Shown here: positions 1 through 9,840 of the stretch, piece by piece
Layout: each line of letters starts with the position of its first letter
How positions within the stretch are numbered: the first letter of the stretch is position 1
Assembly (NCBI GenBank): GCA_001839685.1
Contig: MLAK01000677.1
Span: 1 to 64,000, forward strand
Reading direction: 5' to 3'
DNA: 64,000 nt
Source: Tritrichomonas foetus
Lineage: Eukaryota > Parabasalia > Tritrichomonadida > Tritrichomonadidae
Position numbers and translations under genes: made by a program
Notes under the pieces: model-generated
What the model was told of the DNA's origin: nothing
Databases searched by the model: none
The model's input: the letters and a program-made list of their open reading frames with translations, nothing else

Positions 1-471
1 TTTTTTTTTTTTTTTTTTTTTTTCGTTTTATCTATTCTTATCATGCCTTCTAACGAGTAACACCTATTCAATCTTAGGTATATACTTAACCTCTATTATA
101 TATCAGAATATGATGGGGAAAAGTGACCTTTTTTTTACTTTCAGGTACTCTTCCAAGAATTATCAATTTTGCCACAACAAAGGAATGATTTCTAGTGAAT
201 TTTGTCACATCAGACATTTGTTTATTCTTCAATATATTAATATGATGAATTCAAAGATGAAATAGACAACAATTTCAATGATAAGGAAAATTAATCATGA
301 CTTTGATCCTTTCTATTTCCATATTTCTTTTCCCATCTAATTAAATTCTAAATAATTGTTTGAACCCTCCGTGTTTAGAAATTCACATATTCTTCTTTTG
401 TAATGTAGATAGAAAAAATAAACTTTTTCAATGAGCCCGAAAAAAAAATTGTGAATGAAATAAATTTTGAT

Positions 472-495
472 ACATCACAAAAATTTTTGTGATGT
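472..495. repeat. 24-bp perfect palindrome
   Basis: The half-site ACATCACAAAAA is followed directly by its exact reverse complement with no spacer. A related palindrome with the same TTTTTGTGAT core lies at 29475-29494 in front of another gene. It could be a dimer-type protein binding site or a hairpin; neither is shown by the sequence alone. Confidence 0.7.
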
Positions 496-1471
496 GTCTT
501 ATTTTTATCATCACCAATGATCATTCCGAATGTTTTTCATTTTTATCATGAATAAAAATGATCTTTTGAAATTCGCTTTCCGTCTTATTTTTTTCACCTG
601 TTCAAGTCGTTGATTTTCATGAGGAGATTTATTATATGCAGCGACAAACAGATATTTTCGCAGAAAACATTTTTTGTGATTGAAGAAAGAAATTTTTGAG
701 AGAAACGATAAATAATTTTGAATAATAATGAAAATTTTGCCTTATACTTCGAGTTTCTTGACTTCTAGGATTAATAATACTAAAATTTTATGATTTTTAT
801 CTATCATATAAAATATATATCGTGTTTCATAAGGAGAAAAAGACAATTACGGAGATTTTTGATTCATAGAAAATTCAAACACGTCGTTTCGCATAAACAA
901 GGTCAAAAAGATCTATAGGTGATCAGAGCACATGCGACTTGCTAATGGATAAATGAATTACGCCTGAAGAAAAATTGAACCGAAGTTTCCAAAGCATTAT
1001 TGAATTTCCTGAAGAGCGAATAATAAATTAAAAACAACAATCCTATTTAATTGAAAATTCCAACTAATATTGATTTGAATTCCTAACAAATAATTATTCA
1101 CATGGAATATTTTCAATATAAATCTGTTCATACACATTTACAAAAACAAATTTCAGACATCATAATTTTATTTTAATTGAATTTTTCGTTTTTTTTTTAG
1201 ATATTCTGAATCTCTTGGTATATTATAGAAAAAGTGGACTAATTTCTACCAATATACATTTTCTATGATTTATGAAATCATGATTATTGGATTACCATTG
1301 AATTAATTTGTTTGTTTATTTATTTTTCAATTACTTTAAACAAAAAAATCAATGTAATATAAAAATATTCAATACCCCAAATTGAACAATCAACAACAAC
1401 AATTGAATAATTTTAATGTATTTACATAAAATTCTCTCTGAAATTAATTATGGAATTGATACAATATTATA

Positions 1472-1480
1472 GAAAAAGTT
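1472..1480 (+). promoter_or_regulatory. GAAAAAGTT promoter motif
   Basis: This is a GAAAAAGTT copy 52 bases upstream of the Myb ATG and 27 bases upstream of its Inr box. The same word, in either orientation, occurs upstream of the genes starting at 9601/9841, 23143 and 28605, and repeatedly upstream of the transposase gene. Confidence 0.4.
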
Positions 1481-1506
1481 GTTTTGAACAAAAAGTCGAA
1501 ACATTT

Positions 1507-1511
1507 TCATT
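1507..1511 (+). promoter_or_regulatory. Initiator (Inr) TCATT
   Basis: TCATT matches the trichomonad initiator TCA(C/T)(A/T) and lies about 22 bases before the ATG at 1532. It argues for that ATG rather than the upstream in-frame TTG at 1484. Confidence 0.6.
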
Positions 1512-1531
1512 CAAGTTCTCAGATAAACTCA

Positions 1532-2536
1532 ATGTTCCCGAATAATAAGCTCAGGGAATACATTGATCGTGAGCTTATGGAATGTGTCCCGACACTTAAT
1601 CCCGCTACGAGGCTTCAGCTTTCTGATATTTCTGAAGCCTTCATCAACAATCGAGTATCTTTTAATCAAGCCATGAATTTTTTCACAGAATGTGGTTGCC
1701 CGCAGTCCGTAATCACAAAATTCGCCCACTTTAAGGCTGTTGGTGAAGAACCCCTTCCATCTTCTTTCTCAGCTGGTTCAAATCCAACCATATCGCAAAT
1801 TCCAAATTCCGCTCCTCCATCAAAATCGCTTTCCCCTTCATCAATGCTTTTGAATCCAAGCAAAGACGTGCCAAATGCTGACAATAAAAACAACTCCACT
1901 TCCTGTAATCGAAAAAGAGCAGTTGTATGGTCCGAAGAAGAAGACGCCCGTTTGATTGCTGCAATTTCACGATTTGGATTCCACGACTGGAGAATGGTTG
2001 CTGCATTCGTTGGCAGTGGCCGAACATCCTCACAATGCAATCAAAGATGGACGCGCGCCTTAAATCCAGCAATTTCGCATCAGCCGTGGACCCGCGAGGA
2101 AGACTTTCTTTTAATGAAACTCGTTGGCGAAATGGGTGAGTGCGGATGGCGAAAAATCGCCATGAAAATTGAGGGAAGAACAGACCTTCAATGTAGGCAT
2201 AGATACCTCACATTAAAGAAAGCCAAAGAAAGCGACGAAGGCGGGAAATCAACTCCTCCAAACGAAAAACAAAATAATTTCAACGATATTTTATCAGCCA
2301 TAAATAGCGCAAATTCATCCAACGGAAATAACAGTAGTAACAACAGCAGCAATACTGAAAGCGACAGCAGCAGCGCTGGAGCGGGCGAGAAACAGATATT
2401 TTTAAACGAGGAGTTTTTCTCTAAGATCAACCTCCTCTCGAAGCAGGCCGTTCCGGAGTTGATGACGATTGACAAAATGCCATTCCAGCGACTTCCGCCG
2501 TTGATGTTCCCACGACAGGGATCTAATTCTGTTTGA
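1532..2536 (+). CDS. Two-repeat Myb DNA-binding protein
   Basis: This is a probable sequence-specific DNA-binding transcription factor of the large trichomonad Myb family, 334 residues from the ATG at 1532. Two adjacent Myb/SANT repeats lie at about residues 133-225. The first has tryptophans in VVWSEEEDARL, HDWRMVA and QRWTRAL; the second has PWTREEDFLL, CGWRKIA and a final aromatic in HRYLTL. Each ends with the helix pattern typical of base recognition (TSSQCNQRW and TDLQCRHRY). The N-terminal part is Ser/Pro/Asn-rich, and the tail after the repeats is Asn/Ser low complexity. The frame is open upstream to a TTG at 1484, but no ATG precedes 1532 and an Inr box sits just before it. A second Myb gene lies at 47421-48187. 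Target genes cannot be read from the sequence. Confidence 0.9.
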   Translation: MFPNNKLREYIDRELMECVPTLNPATRLQLSDISEAFINNRVSFNQAMNFFTECGCPQSVITKFAHFKAVGEEPLPSSFSAGSNPTISQIPNSAPPSKSLSPSSMLLNPSKDVPNADNKNNSTSCNRKRAVVWSEEEDARLIAAISRFGFHDWRMVAAFVGSGRTSSQCNQRWTRALNPAISHQPWTREEDFLLMKLVGEMGECGWRKIAMKIEGRTDLQCRHRYLTLKKAKESDEGGKSTPPNEKQNNFNDILSAINSANSSNGNNSSNNSSNTESDSSSAGAGEKQIFLNEEFFSKINLLSKQAVPELMTIDKMPFQRLPPLMFPRQGSNSV

Positions 2537-3447
2537 TTTTATAGTTTATTTATTAAATATTTCATTAAATATCCAGATTTTTATTTTCTCCACTCGTTTT
2601 TGGTAAGAACTATCCATATGATTACAGTTTATTTGATTTATTTATGAATCGAATCGTCGAAGGTTTAGAAAAACGCCGTTCTTTCTGAAAGTGTGAAATT
2701 GTGATTGGTATTTTCTTTATATCTTGAGAAATATTTGGTATTTTATCAATATTTTGAATTTAATCATTATTTTATTCTTAATAGAGTATATAAAATATAT
2801 TATTTAGTGGAGTTACTTTTATAATAATTTATTTTGTGAATGCAAATTGATACTATTTCGTGAAAAAACAACCAATTATTGATTTTTGGAATTAATAACA
2901 TGTTTTATATATATATCTATAATAAAAAAGGCAAATTCACTTTCTACTTTAAGATAAAAAGATTTTGAAAGGCTAAAAAACGATATATTGTCAGGAAAAA
3001 TTCTTTCACCAATATCTCAAAAAGTTAATAATTCTGATCTTTCTGAGAAATAAATTCAAAATTATTCAATAAACTCACCAATTCAGAATAAGTGAAAACT
3101 CCGAATGACAAAAAAACAATCAATGCGCATTTTTATAACTATTCGTGAGTGAAATTAAGTGGCATTATATGTTTCGTCTTTCTATAGATGTTTCATAAGT
3201 CGTTTTTCCAATTCTTGTTTTGAATTGAATATTCGATAATGTGAAAATCATTTATGATCTTTATCTCAGATTATCTGAGTCAGGTAATAATACAATACTA
3301 TAATTCCGTTAAACAATTTAACACTTTAAATTTTTGGATATCATGTAAAAAAATGGCGATTTTTTGGGAGATTGAAAATTAAAGAAGAAATGGTTACATT
3401 TTATAGTATCCAACAATTGATAAATTAAATGGTCGGCTAATCTTACG
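2537..3447. other. Intergenic, nothing recognised
   Basis: AT-rich spacer of about 0.9 kb between two co-directional genes. It contains TTAAAT-type sequences shortly after the Myb stop that could serve 3' end formation. No open frame with protein-like composition, tRNA or repeat was seen. Confidence 0.6.
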
Positions 3448-4428
3448 ATGATTTTTCTTTTCGTTATCTATGCATTTTCAGTACCAACAATCCGCGATTA
3501 TCTTGTTGGCGAGTGGGATGTTTTACCAATCGACTCTGATTCTTCCAAAACAGAATTTACCTTCGAAATTCATCCATCAAATATAGAAGCGAATTTATAC
3601 AATGGAACACTCTGGAAGGACAATGACGAGTCACTTCACTCATTCAAACTCGACTTCAACCCACTTTTGGCCAGCTTCCAGATCAATTTCGATTCCGACC
3701 ATACAGGCTCTTTGTCGCGCCTCCCGTCAATGGAGAATCTGGGATCATTTGATTTATCAGAAAACGTCAAAAATAAAATCAATACAGCCAATTTCATCAT
3801 TTCATTCACATTCGAAAATTTCGAGCTCAAAATCAACGTCGAAGACTTAAAAAATTACGGCCATAAAAAATACATTGCTAAACGTACCCCTGTTGTTGCA
3901 GAATCCCGCGGCAAGCCTTATCAATCATATTCGTCGTCGTCATCATCTTCCTCATCCTCTTCATTATCGAGTGAAACATCATTTGGCGAATTTCTAAATA
4001 TTATTCAATCGAATTTGCAAGGCGGTTTTGACTTTGTCATATTTTTGAATCAAATTCTCGATTTTGCATCAGCAAAATCCGGAGTCGAAAAGGAAAAGCT
4101 ATACTATTATAGTGTGCTCGTAATTTTCATGCTGGTGACCCAGCTCATCATTTTCACGATTTACAAAATTTTCGCATGCATTTGCTGCCCGCCGCGCCAA
4201 ACAAAGAAAAAGAGGACAGTCAAAAGAAAAGCACGAACAACAGAAAATGAAGAAGGGGCACCACGAAAACGAACAACAAAGAAAAAGGCAAATGATGATG
4301 AGACAATAGTAAAAAAGGTCAAAAAAGTGAAAAGTGGTCAAAATCATGACAATGAAAATGGTGAAAATGAAAATGAAAATGAAACAAAAAATGCGAACGA
4401 AGAAGAGGAAAAAATTAAGACAGAGTAG
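3448..4428 (+). CDS. Single-pass membrane protein with basic/acidic cytosolic tail
   Basis: I do not recognise a named family. The 326-residue protein starts with a hydrophobic segment (residues 1-13) that looks like a signal peptide. A predicted lumenal or extracellular domain follows (about 14-155), then a run of 11 serines (162-172), an amphipathic stretch, and one clear transmembrane helix (about 219-245) ending in a Cys-rich ICCPP motif. The tail (250-326) is strongly charged: first Lys/Arg-rich, then Glu/Asn repeats. The arrangement suggests a type I membrane protein of the secretory pathway with its charged tail in the cytosol. The ATG at 3448 directly precedes the hydrophobic segment. 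An ER-resident role is possible but is only inference. Confidence 0.75.
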   Translation: MIFLFVIYAFSVPTIRDYLVGEWDVLPIDSDSSKTEFTFEIHPSNIEANLYNGTLWKDNDESLHSFKLDFNPLLASFQINFDSDHTGSLSRLPSMENLGSFDLSENVKNKINTANFIISFTFENFELKINVEDLKNYGHKKYIAKRTPVVAESRGKPYQSYSSSSSSSSSSSLSSETSFGEFLNIIQSNLQGGFDFVIFLNQILDFASAKSGVEKEKLYYYSVLVIFMLVTQLIIFTIYKIFACICCPPRQTKKKRTVKRKARTTENEEGAPRKRTTKKKANDDETIVKKVKKVKSGQNHDNENGENENENETKNANEEEEKIKTE

Positions 4429-4783
4429 TTTATTATTAAATTTTTATACTATATATAAAAGCCAAAATCTGACTTTCGGAAGGGGAGATGAATCTACTCA
4501 TTCGATTAATTTTGATTTTTTTATTTTTATGAAAAAAATCCATAATTCGTGTATATATATATTCAGTGATAAATCTTTCATTAATAAAAATAAATGGGGT
4601 ATATTGAGGATTATTGAAAATAAGAATATTATTATTGTTAGGATTGATTTCTTTTCAATGAATATAGAATTAATGTAGTTATGATTTGTTGTTGTTTTTG
4701 TTATTTATTTCTATTTAATTTTTCATTCCCATTTCAAAAATTGTGTTTTAAATTTTGTATACGTTTAAATATATTTTTCGTGA

Positions 4784-5473
4784 ATGTCAGGATTACCACA
4801 TACGCTCGACAACCTCTGCAAAAAAGAAAAAGACAAAGTTATTGATATGCTCAAGCAGCTCAATGAATTGAAGAAAAGGTGCGCAACTCTTGAAAAAGAC
4901 TTAAGCGAAAAACAATTGGAAAATCAAAGACTCACTGGACAAACAGAAGGCATGTCTCACCAACTAGAAGCAACACAAGCCAAATTAATTGAGTATATTG
5001 AACTCTCAAAAGAATCCCAGGCGCAAATAGAACAATTATCATTAAAATTACAACGCGCTGATGCAGATAAAAAAGTATTAAGTGCAAGATATCGTGACAG
5101 TCAAGCTGAAGTTTCATCATTGAGAGACCAAATCCGTCAAATGAGAATGAAGCATGAAAGGGTTCATGTAAATGCAGGAATTACCTGCAAAATTGTGACA
5201 TGCGATAAAAGTTCAAATACAATCGATACAGCATTAAATCTAAGAGATCAAGCTGTTCAATTTCCAATAGAATCCACTTTTATTGAGGTGCTTCAGCCAT
5301 CCGTTCCAAATCAAATGGCAACCAGTCAAATGTTTCAATCCATGTCTGTGTCAAATAATAGTCCTTATCGTGATTCAAGTCGTTCAATTGAAAACATTCC
5401 GGAGTATTCAAATCTCCAGACTGAAACAGATGATGACTTAACCAAATTAATTTGCATTTTAAATGACTTTTAA
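4784..5473 (+). CDS. Coiled-coil protein
   Basis: This is a 229-residue protein whose first half (about residues 10-130) is a near-continuous heptad-rich coiled coil (LNELKKRCATLEKDL, LRDQIRQMRMKHERV). The second half is Ser/Asn/Gln-rich and acidic, probably disordered. No catalytic or membrane motif is visible. Such proteins in trichomonads are often cytoskeletal or centrosomal, but nothing here assigns a role. It is convergent with the gene at 5870-7039. Confidence 0.75.
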   Translation: MSGLPHTLDNLCKKEKDKVIDMLKQLNELKKRCATLEKDLSEKQLENQRLTGQTEGMSHQLEATQAKLIEYIELSKESQAQIEQLSLKLQRADADKKVLSARYRDSQAEVSSLRDQIRQMRMKHERVHVNAGITCKIVTCDKSSNTIDTALNLRDQAVQFPIESTFIEVLQPSVPNQMATSQMFQSMSVSNNSPYRDSSRSIENIPEYSNLQTETDDDLTKLICILNDF

Positions 5474-5869
5474 TGTTGTGATTATTTAATTTCCAATTTA
5501 TGACTGTTATTATTAAAACCTCTCTTACTATTTTTATTCTTTTTTCTAATCCTTCTTATCTTTTTAATCTTTCATGATCATGATTGTCATTGTAGGAAAA
5601 ATAAATATTTTAAAGCAAAAAAGATTGATCTAGTATCATTTTTATTATTCGAATCACGATTTGATGATGCAAGTGATTAGACAGAACTTGACTGATGTCT
5701 AAAATTGAATATTGAATCTATATTTCATAAGCTATTAATTAACTCTCATAATATATGAAAAACATTCCAGATTTTGCTAAAGTTAATTTAAGAAGAAGAT
5801 AAATTAAAAATTTGTTTTATTTATGGATATATCTCAACAGGCTTTTCCTCATTGTTTAAACATCTTTTC
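5474..5869. other. Convergent intergenic spacer
   Basis: AT-rich spacer between two genes that face each other, so it holds only 3' flanks. No coding frame, RNA gene or notable repeat was seen. Confidence 0.6.
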
Positions 5870-7039
5870 TTAATCATATTCCTGTTGAGATTCAACTATA
5901 ACATATCTCAAATTTGAAAATTCTCTTCGGGGACTCATCTGAGATTGTGAAATTGTAAATGACTTTGTTGGTGAACTTGGAGACAATTGTGAATATGATC
6001 TTAATGGTGAATTTGGAGGAGCATATGGCTTATCCAAAACACTGAAAAATTGTTCATAGCAATTTCCACTACATCCCATAGCAAAAACGATTTCATTAAA
6101 GGAACGCCCCAATTCTTCTGTCTCTAAAACGTCCAAAAATAATTCACTAACAATTCTTGGATTATTTTCACAATTTCCACATCCAAATGGTCCTAAAACT
6201 AAAGCATCAGCATGATAGCTTGTTGCAGTTTCAATAATTGTTCTAATTCGTTTTTTCATCTCATCTTGAATACCTCGATTAGAAATATTGGAATTGGAAT
6301 CACAGATGCGTTTTCGATTGACAGGACAAGCAGAGATTATATCAACTGTACAATAGTCATTTTTCGATAATAATTCACCATGGTCATCTTGCAATACTGG
6401 AACACCTGGAGAATAAATAATTCCATTGTTTTTCAGTGGAATTGTTTGATCCTTGTTTTTTTGGAAAAAGTGATCACAGACTTTAGAATTTAAAGAAGCA
6501 GATAAAGCAGTTTGCCTTAAAAGACAAGATTCTTGTGAATTCCTATTCATCATATCTTTAGGAGGAAGCCCAGATGCAAAGTTGACAACTGTTACTATAT
6601 CATATCGACTTCTGAGGTCCAATGCAGCTGAAATTGTTTTGCATGTCAACACCTTGATATTTAATTCATTTTTTTCGATATGTGTTGGTGGTGGAATTTG
6701 AATCAATTCAGTGTTATCAACACATTCCATCAAATGATGAGAAAAATCTACTTTAAAACCATATCGATCTTTATATACTCCTTGCTCCAAAATCTCTTGT
6801 ATTTTTTTGACATTGGAATTTTTAGGATTTCTGTCTTGCTGAGCGAATGGATTGCCACATCGTTTTAATTTTCGATGTACATTGCATGATTGACGATTAC
6901 CAACTCTATTCATTATTGGAATATCATTGGTGACGTGACTTTCAAAACATATTATTCCTCTCAAAATTCTGATGATATTTAGCCGTGAATTAAAGTGAGA
7001 ATCAGCAAATTGGCACCATGTCAGCGAATTTTTAAACAT
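5870..7039 (-). CDS. Microbial-type PARG (DUF2263 macrodomain) protein, degenerate active loop
   Basis: The 389-residue protein resembles the bacterial-type poly(ADP-ribose) glycohydrolase family (TIGR02452/DUF2263), which removes ADP-ribose chains from proteins. Family landmarks are present: VVNFASG (residues 151-157), the late strand IIYSPGVPVLQDD (207-219), and LVLGPFGCGNCENNP (280-294), which equals the usual LGAWGCG..N.P. The ADP-ribose-binding and catalytic loop is altered. The usual PGGG is absent, and the usual QEE reads QES (169-171), so only one of the two acidic residues remains. Activity may be lost or changed. An Inr-type TCATT on the minus strand (7057-7061) lies just upstream of the ATG at 7039, supporting this start; a second in-frame ATG is at residue 43. 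The tail after residue 340 is Ser/Pro-rich. Confidence 0.75.
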   Translation of the reverse strand: MFKNSLTWCQFADSHFNSRLNIIRILRGIICFESHVTNDIPIMNRVGNRQSCNVHRKLKRCGNPFAQQDRNPKNSNVKKIQEILEQGVYKDRYGFKVDFSHHLMECVDNTELIQIPPPTHIEKNELNIKVLTCKTISAALDLRSRYDIVTVVNFASGLPPKDMMNRNSQESCLLRQTALSASLNSKVCDHFFQKNKDQTIPLKNNGIIYSPGVPVLQDDHGELLSKNDYCTVDIISACPVNRKRICDSNSNISNRGIQDEMKKRIRTIIETATSYHADALVLGPFGCGNCENNPRIVSELFLDVLETEELGRSFNEIVFAMGCSGNCYEQFFSVLDKPYAPPNSPLRSYSQLSPSSPTKSFTISQSQMSPRREFSNLRYVIVESQQEYD

Positions 7040-7056
7040 ATTTAATGCTTAAAGAC

Positions 7057-7061
7057 AATGA
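7057..7061 (-). promoter_or_regulatory. Initiator (Inr) TCATT
   Basis: Minus-strand TCATT about 20 bases before the ATG at 7039. It matches TCA(C/T)(A/T) and supports that start for the PARG-like gene. Confidence 0.5.
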
Positions 7062-7543
7062 TATATAGAAAATCGATATATCCATATCAATGAGGAAATC
7101 AACATGATTATGTGTTCTTTGTAATTATTAGAAATATTTTTTTTTTGTTTTCATATATTGGTTTCATCATTTCATTTCAAGTCAATCACCAGATAGATAT
7201 AGAGTGAAGAAAGTTAAATTTTTCAAATCTATCGAAAAGCGAATTAATTTTTAATGACAAATATAAACAGTTATGAGAAGATTTGTAAACAAAAGTGGAA
7301 AGAGAAGGCAGTTTTCTTTGAGATCCTAAATGGTTCAAAAATGATTTACATATTCTTCTTACGTGTGGATGAGGTTTGACATTTCCAAAATTGGTGCTAT
7401 TTTGAAAGACTTATTGCATATAAAGAAAAAAGTGCTACACGTTGAAGTGTAGAGATATAAAATAACATCAAACAAATTCTTATTATTAAGGTTAACGAAA
7501 TAATTTACAAATATGAATTATGATTACAAACATATTGAAAGAC
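7062..7543. other. Intergenic, nothing recognised
   Basis: AT-rich spacer of about 0.5 kb between the PARG-like gene and the 3' end of the Sfi1-like gene. No gene, repeat or RNA structure was identified. Confidence 0.6.
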
Positions 7544-9601
7544 TTATTTTTCAATTGAAAGAAGTTGAACAATGTTTTCATCTAATGGTGGATTAACTTC
7601 AACCATATTCAATTCATCGTCAAAGTCCGGATCAGAGTTTCTTCTTTCCCACCTTCCAACAACTCTATCTCCGACTTTCATCATGCTCAATTTACTTCTA
7701 GTGTCTTGTCCATATCTATCGTCATTCTTGAGCCTATCATGATAGTCTTCATCAGAATATCTTCTTTGTTTCGTTGGTTTCGGCGTTGAGCATTTCTGAA
7801 CAACGATAGAAAGTCTCATAAGTTCCATCTTCATTGCATGAAGAGCTATTTTCCATGTTGTTGAAACTTCTTCAAGCTTTGCAAGTTCTTCTTCACTTGC
7901 TACAAATTGTTGAGTAACATCACCAAGATTAGCTTCAATTGATGCAATTTTTTCTCTTTCTTTTGCATAGAAACCAGAAAGTAAAGTAGTTCTTTGTTTT
8001 GTGCTTTGTAATTCCCATCTTCGTTTTTCAAGCTCATGAGCAGCTGCAAAACTATGCCTTTCTGCAGCCTTTCTTTGCCATTTACCAAACATTCGTTCAA
8101 GAAGCATTCGATTTGTCCATTGTTTATTTGATTCTGCAAGTTGGTTTCTTATTGCACGCCGAGTCTTCTTTTTCACAGCATAAAGGTTCCAGCTTCTAAA
8201 TACGAAAACTTTTGGATCTTGAATAGTTCGTTTCCAAATCATAATAGATTTCATTTTTAGTTCTCTGTGTCGAACAACAGTATCTCTCCATCCCTTAAAT
8301 CCACGAATCATTAGTTTTGTTCGTGCAAAAATTGATCGTTTCTTTAAAATTCCTTTAATTCGAGCATAATCATGCCATTTTTCAACAATTTTTGAAACAG
8401 CCGACATTCGAGCTGAATGCTGTGCACGAGCAAGAGCTATATAACGCTCCCATTTCTCAGGAGTCTTTAAATAAGCTTTAGTTTTCCTTACACGAGTTAG
8501 CCAGTGTTTCAAACTCCAACTTTGGAGTTTCTTTTTATGAAAAATGAAAGCATTTCTTTCAATAACAGTTTGCCGTAGTGATTTCGAGTGATACTTCGCA
8601 TGCCAAGCAAGAAAGAAGTTGAACATAAAAGATCTCTTTGCTCGCATCGCTACGTAAGCTGCAACTAATTCGATGTAATTTTGCGGAACGGGAATTTTTT
8701 GCACTTCAAGGTCTCTTTTCATCACGGGAATCATTGATTGTCTCCACGCATGTAGCGCTTTGCGAGAACGTGGTCCCATGGCTATATCTCTCCAAGTCTG
8801 CACAATTTGGGAGTTTCGTCGACTGTGGATTTTATTCCATTGTTCAGTTGCACGGGCTTCATTTCTGTTTGTCACAACTGCTTCTCTTTCAGACCACTTC
8901 TGCCAATAACGAAGTGCAACTCGGGAAACTCGAGCAATGCTTCGAAAGTTCAATTGCTGCGCCCGAGAATCTGCATATTCCATTTGGGCCATCCAAGAAT
9001 TGAGTGTCCGGTGAGCTCCTCCCAATTCCCTCAATTTGTATGCTTTTATTGAATCAAGTGCTTTACGATAGAGCCTTCTTTGAAACATCGCCCTCCAAAA
9101 CCGCTGAATAACAGTTGCTGTGTTATCAAGCATGATTTCTTCAGGCGAAACAAAACATTTCTTCAGTGAAAAAAGCTGCTGGTTTAATTCATTGAATTTT
9201 CGTGAGATTTGATTCGGAACGGATGGAGTATCGCCTGCCCATATTGGATACATGGCTGACCGTTCTCTAATTTGCTGGATTCGAAGTTGGAGATCGATAA
9301 AAGCTGTTCCGTAGTTTCGAAAATCGACATATTCATCTTCTTTTTTATCTTCTTTGCGAGGACGAGGAAGGTGCCGATTTGGGTCACCTGGTCTTCCTAA
9401 AATGACTGGGACTTGAACTTTACCTTCATAAGGCAACAAAGGTGGCTCTACATCTGGATCATCATTTCTTTTTAAATAAATCGCTTCAACTGTGGGCTTA
9501 TATCGTTTATCTCGAAGTTGTTGCGCGGTTGGAATTAAGGGACGAAGACTTTCACGAACAAATGGATTATTAAAAGTTGGGAATTCTTTCCCAGAAGACA
9601 T
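7544..9601 (-). CDS. Sfi1-like centrin-binding repeat protein
   Basis: This 685-residue protein is rich in widely spaced tryptophans in long helical repeats of the Sfi1 type (for example RYWQKWSERE, HAWRQSM, LAWHAKY, KWHDYARIK, GWRDTVVRH, SWNLYAVKK, KWQRKAAERH). In Sfi1 these repeats bind centrins along the centrosome or basal-body bridge. A single IQ-like motif (TVIQRFWRAMFQRRLYRKA) precedes the repeat region. A basic N-terminus carries PLIPTAQQLRDKRY, and the C-terminal part is coiled coil followed by a charged tail. A role in basal-body or kinetosome structure is plausible for a flagellate. The frame extends upstream only via a TTG at 9631; the first ATG is at 9601. It is divergent from the RING/WD40 gene, sharing a spacer of about 240 bp. 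Confidence 0.75.
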   Translation of the reverse strand: MSSGKEFPTFNNPFVRESLRPLIPTAQQLRDKRYKPTVEAIYLKRNDDPDVEPPLLPYEGKVQVPVILGRPGDPNRHLPRPRKEDKKEDEYVDFRNYGTAFIDLQLRIQQIRERSAMYPIWAGDTPSVPNQISRKFNELNQQLFSLKKCFVSPEEIMLDNTATVIQRFWRAMFQRRLYRKALDSIKAYKLRELGGAHRTLNSWMAQMEYADSRAQQLNFRSIARVSRVALRYWQKWSEREAVVTNRNEARATEQWNKIHSRRNSQIVQTWRDIAMGPRSRKALHAWRQSMIPVMKRDLEVQKIPVPQNYIELVAAYVAMRAKRSFMFNFFLAWHAKYHSKSLRQTVIERNAFIFHKKKLQSWSLKHWLTRVRKTKAYLKTPEKWERYIALARAQHSARMSAVSKIVEKWHDYARIKGILKKRSIFARTKLMIRGFKGWRDTVVRHRELKMKSIMIWKRTIQDPKVFVFRSWNLYAVKKKTRRAIRNQLAESNKQWTNRMLLERMFGKWQRKAAERHSFAAAHELEKRRWELQSTKQRTTLLSGFYAKEREKIASIEANLGDVTQQFVASEEELAKLEEVSTTWKIALHAMKMELMRLSIVVQKCSTPKPTKQRRYSDEDYHDRLKNDDRYGQDTRSKLSMMKVGDRVVGRWERRNSDPDFDDELNMVEVNPPLDENIVQLLSIEK

Positions 9602-9739
9602 TTTTTCTAAAAACTTTTTTGTTTGATGCAAGTTTCGAAAAACGATTTTTTTTAAAAGAAAACCGACACATTATTTCAGAATGATAGACCAAATATACAT
9701 TTAATATATGAGGAGGTTGTCACTGACCATATTAATACT

Positions 9740-9748
9740 GAAAAAGTT
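9740..9748 (+). promoter_or_regulatory. GAAAAAGTT motif in a divergent promoter
   Basis: A GAAAAAGTT copy in the spacer between the divergent Sfi1-like and RFWD3-like genes, 93 bases before the ATG at 9841 and 139 bases before the ATG at 9601. The same word recurs upstream of other genes in the window. Confidence 0.35.
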
Positions 9749-9826
9749 ATCATGTGTTAACAAGAATTAAGTTAACTAGATTTTTAAATCAGTTTTCATT
9801 CCTTTAGATTACAAGTGATTAAAACT

Positions 9827-9831
9827 TCATT
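9827..9831 (+). promoter_or_regulatory. Initiator (Inr) TCATT
   Basis: TCATT ten bases before the ATG at 9841, giving a very short predicted 5' leader for the RING/WD40 gene. A second TCATT followed by CCTTT lies at 9796-9805. Confidence 0.6.
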
Positions 9832-9840
9832 AAATATAGA

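Larger units (their letters stand above)
1..1506. other. AT-rich stretch without a recognised gene
   Basis: No convincing coding frame or tRNA-like cloverleaf is visible. The stretch opens with a run of 23 T at the window edge. It holds a perfect 24-bp palindrome at 472-495 and two copies of a GAAAAAGT-type motif (near 1227 and at 1472-1480), the second just upstream of the Myb gene. Its left part may be the 3' or 5' flank of a gene outside the window. Confidence 0.6.

Noticed and set aside
4334..4678. 114-codon frame rich in Lys and Met
   Set aside because: It overlaps the charged tail of the membrane protein in another frame and then runs into spacer; low complexity only.
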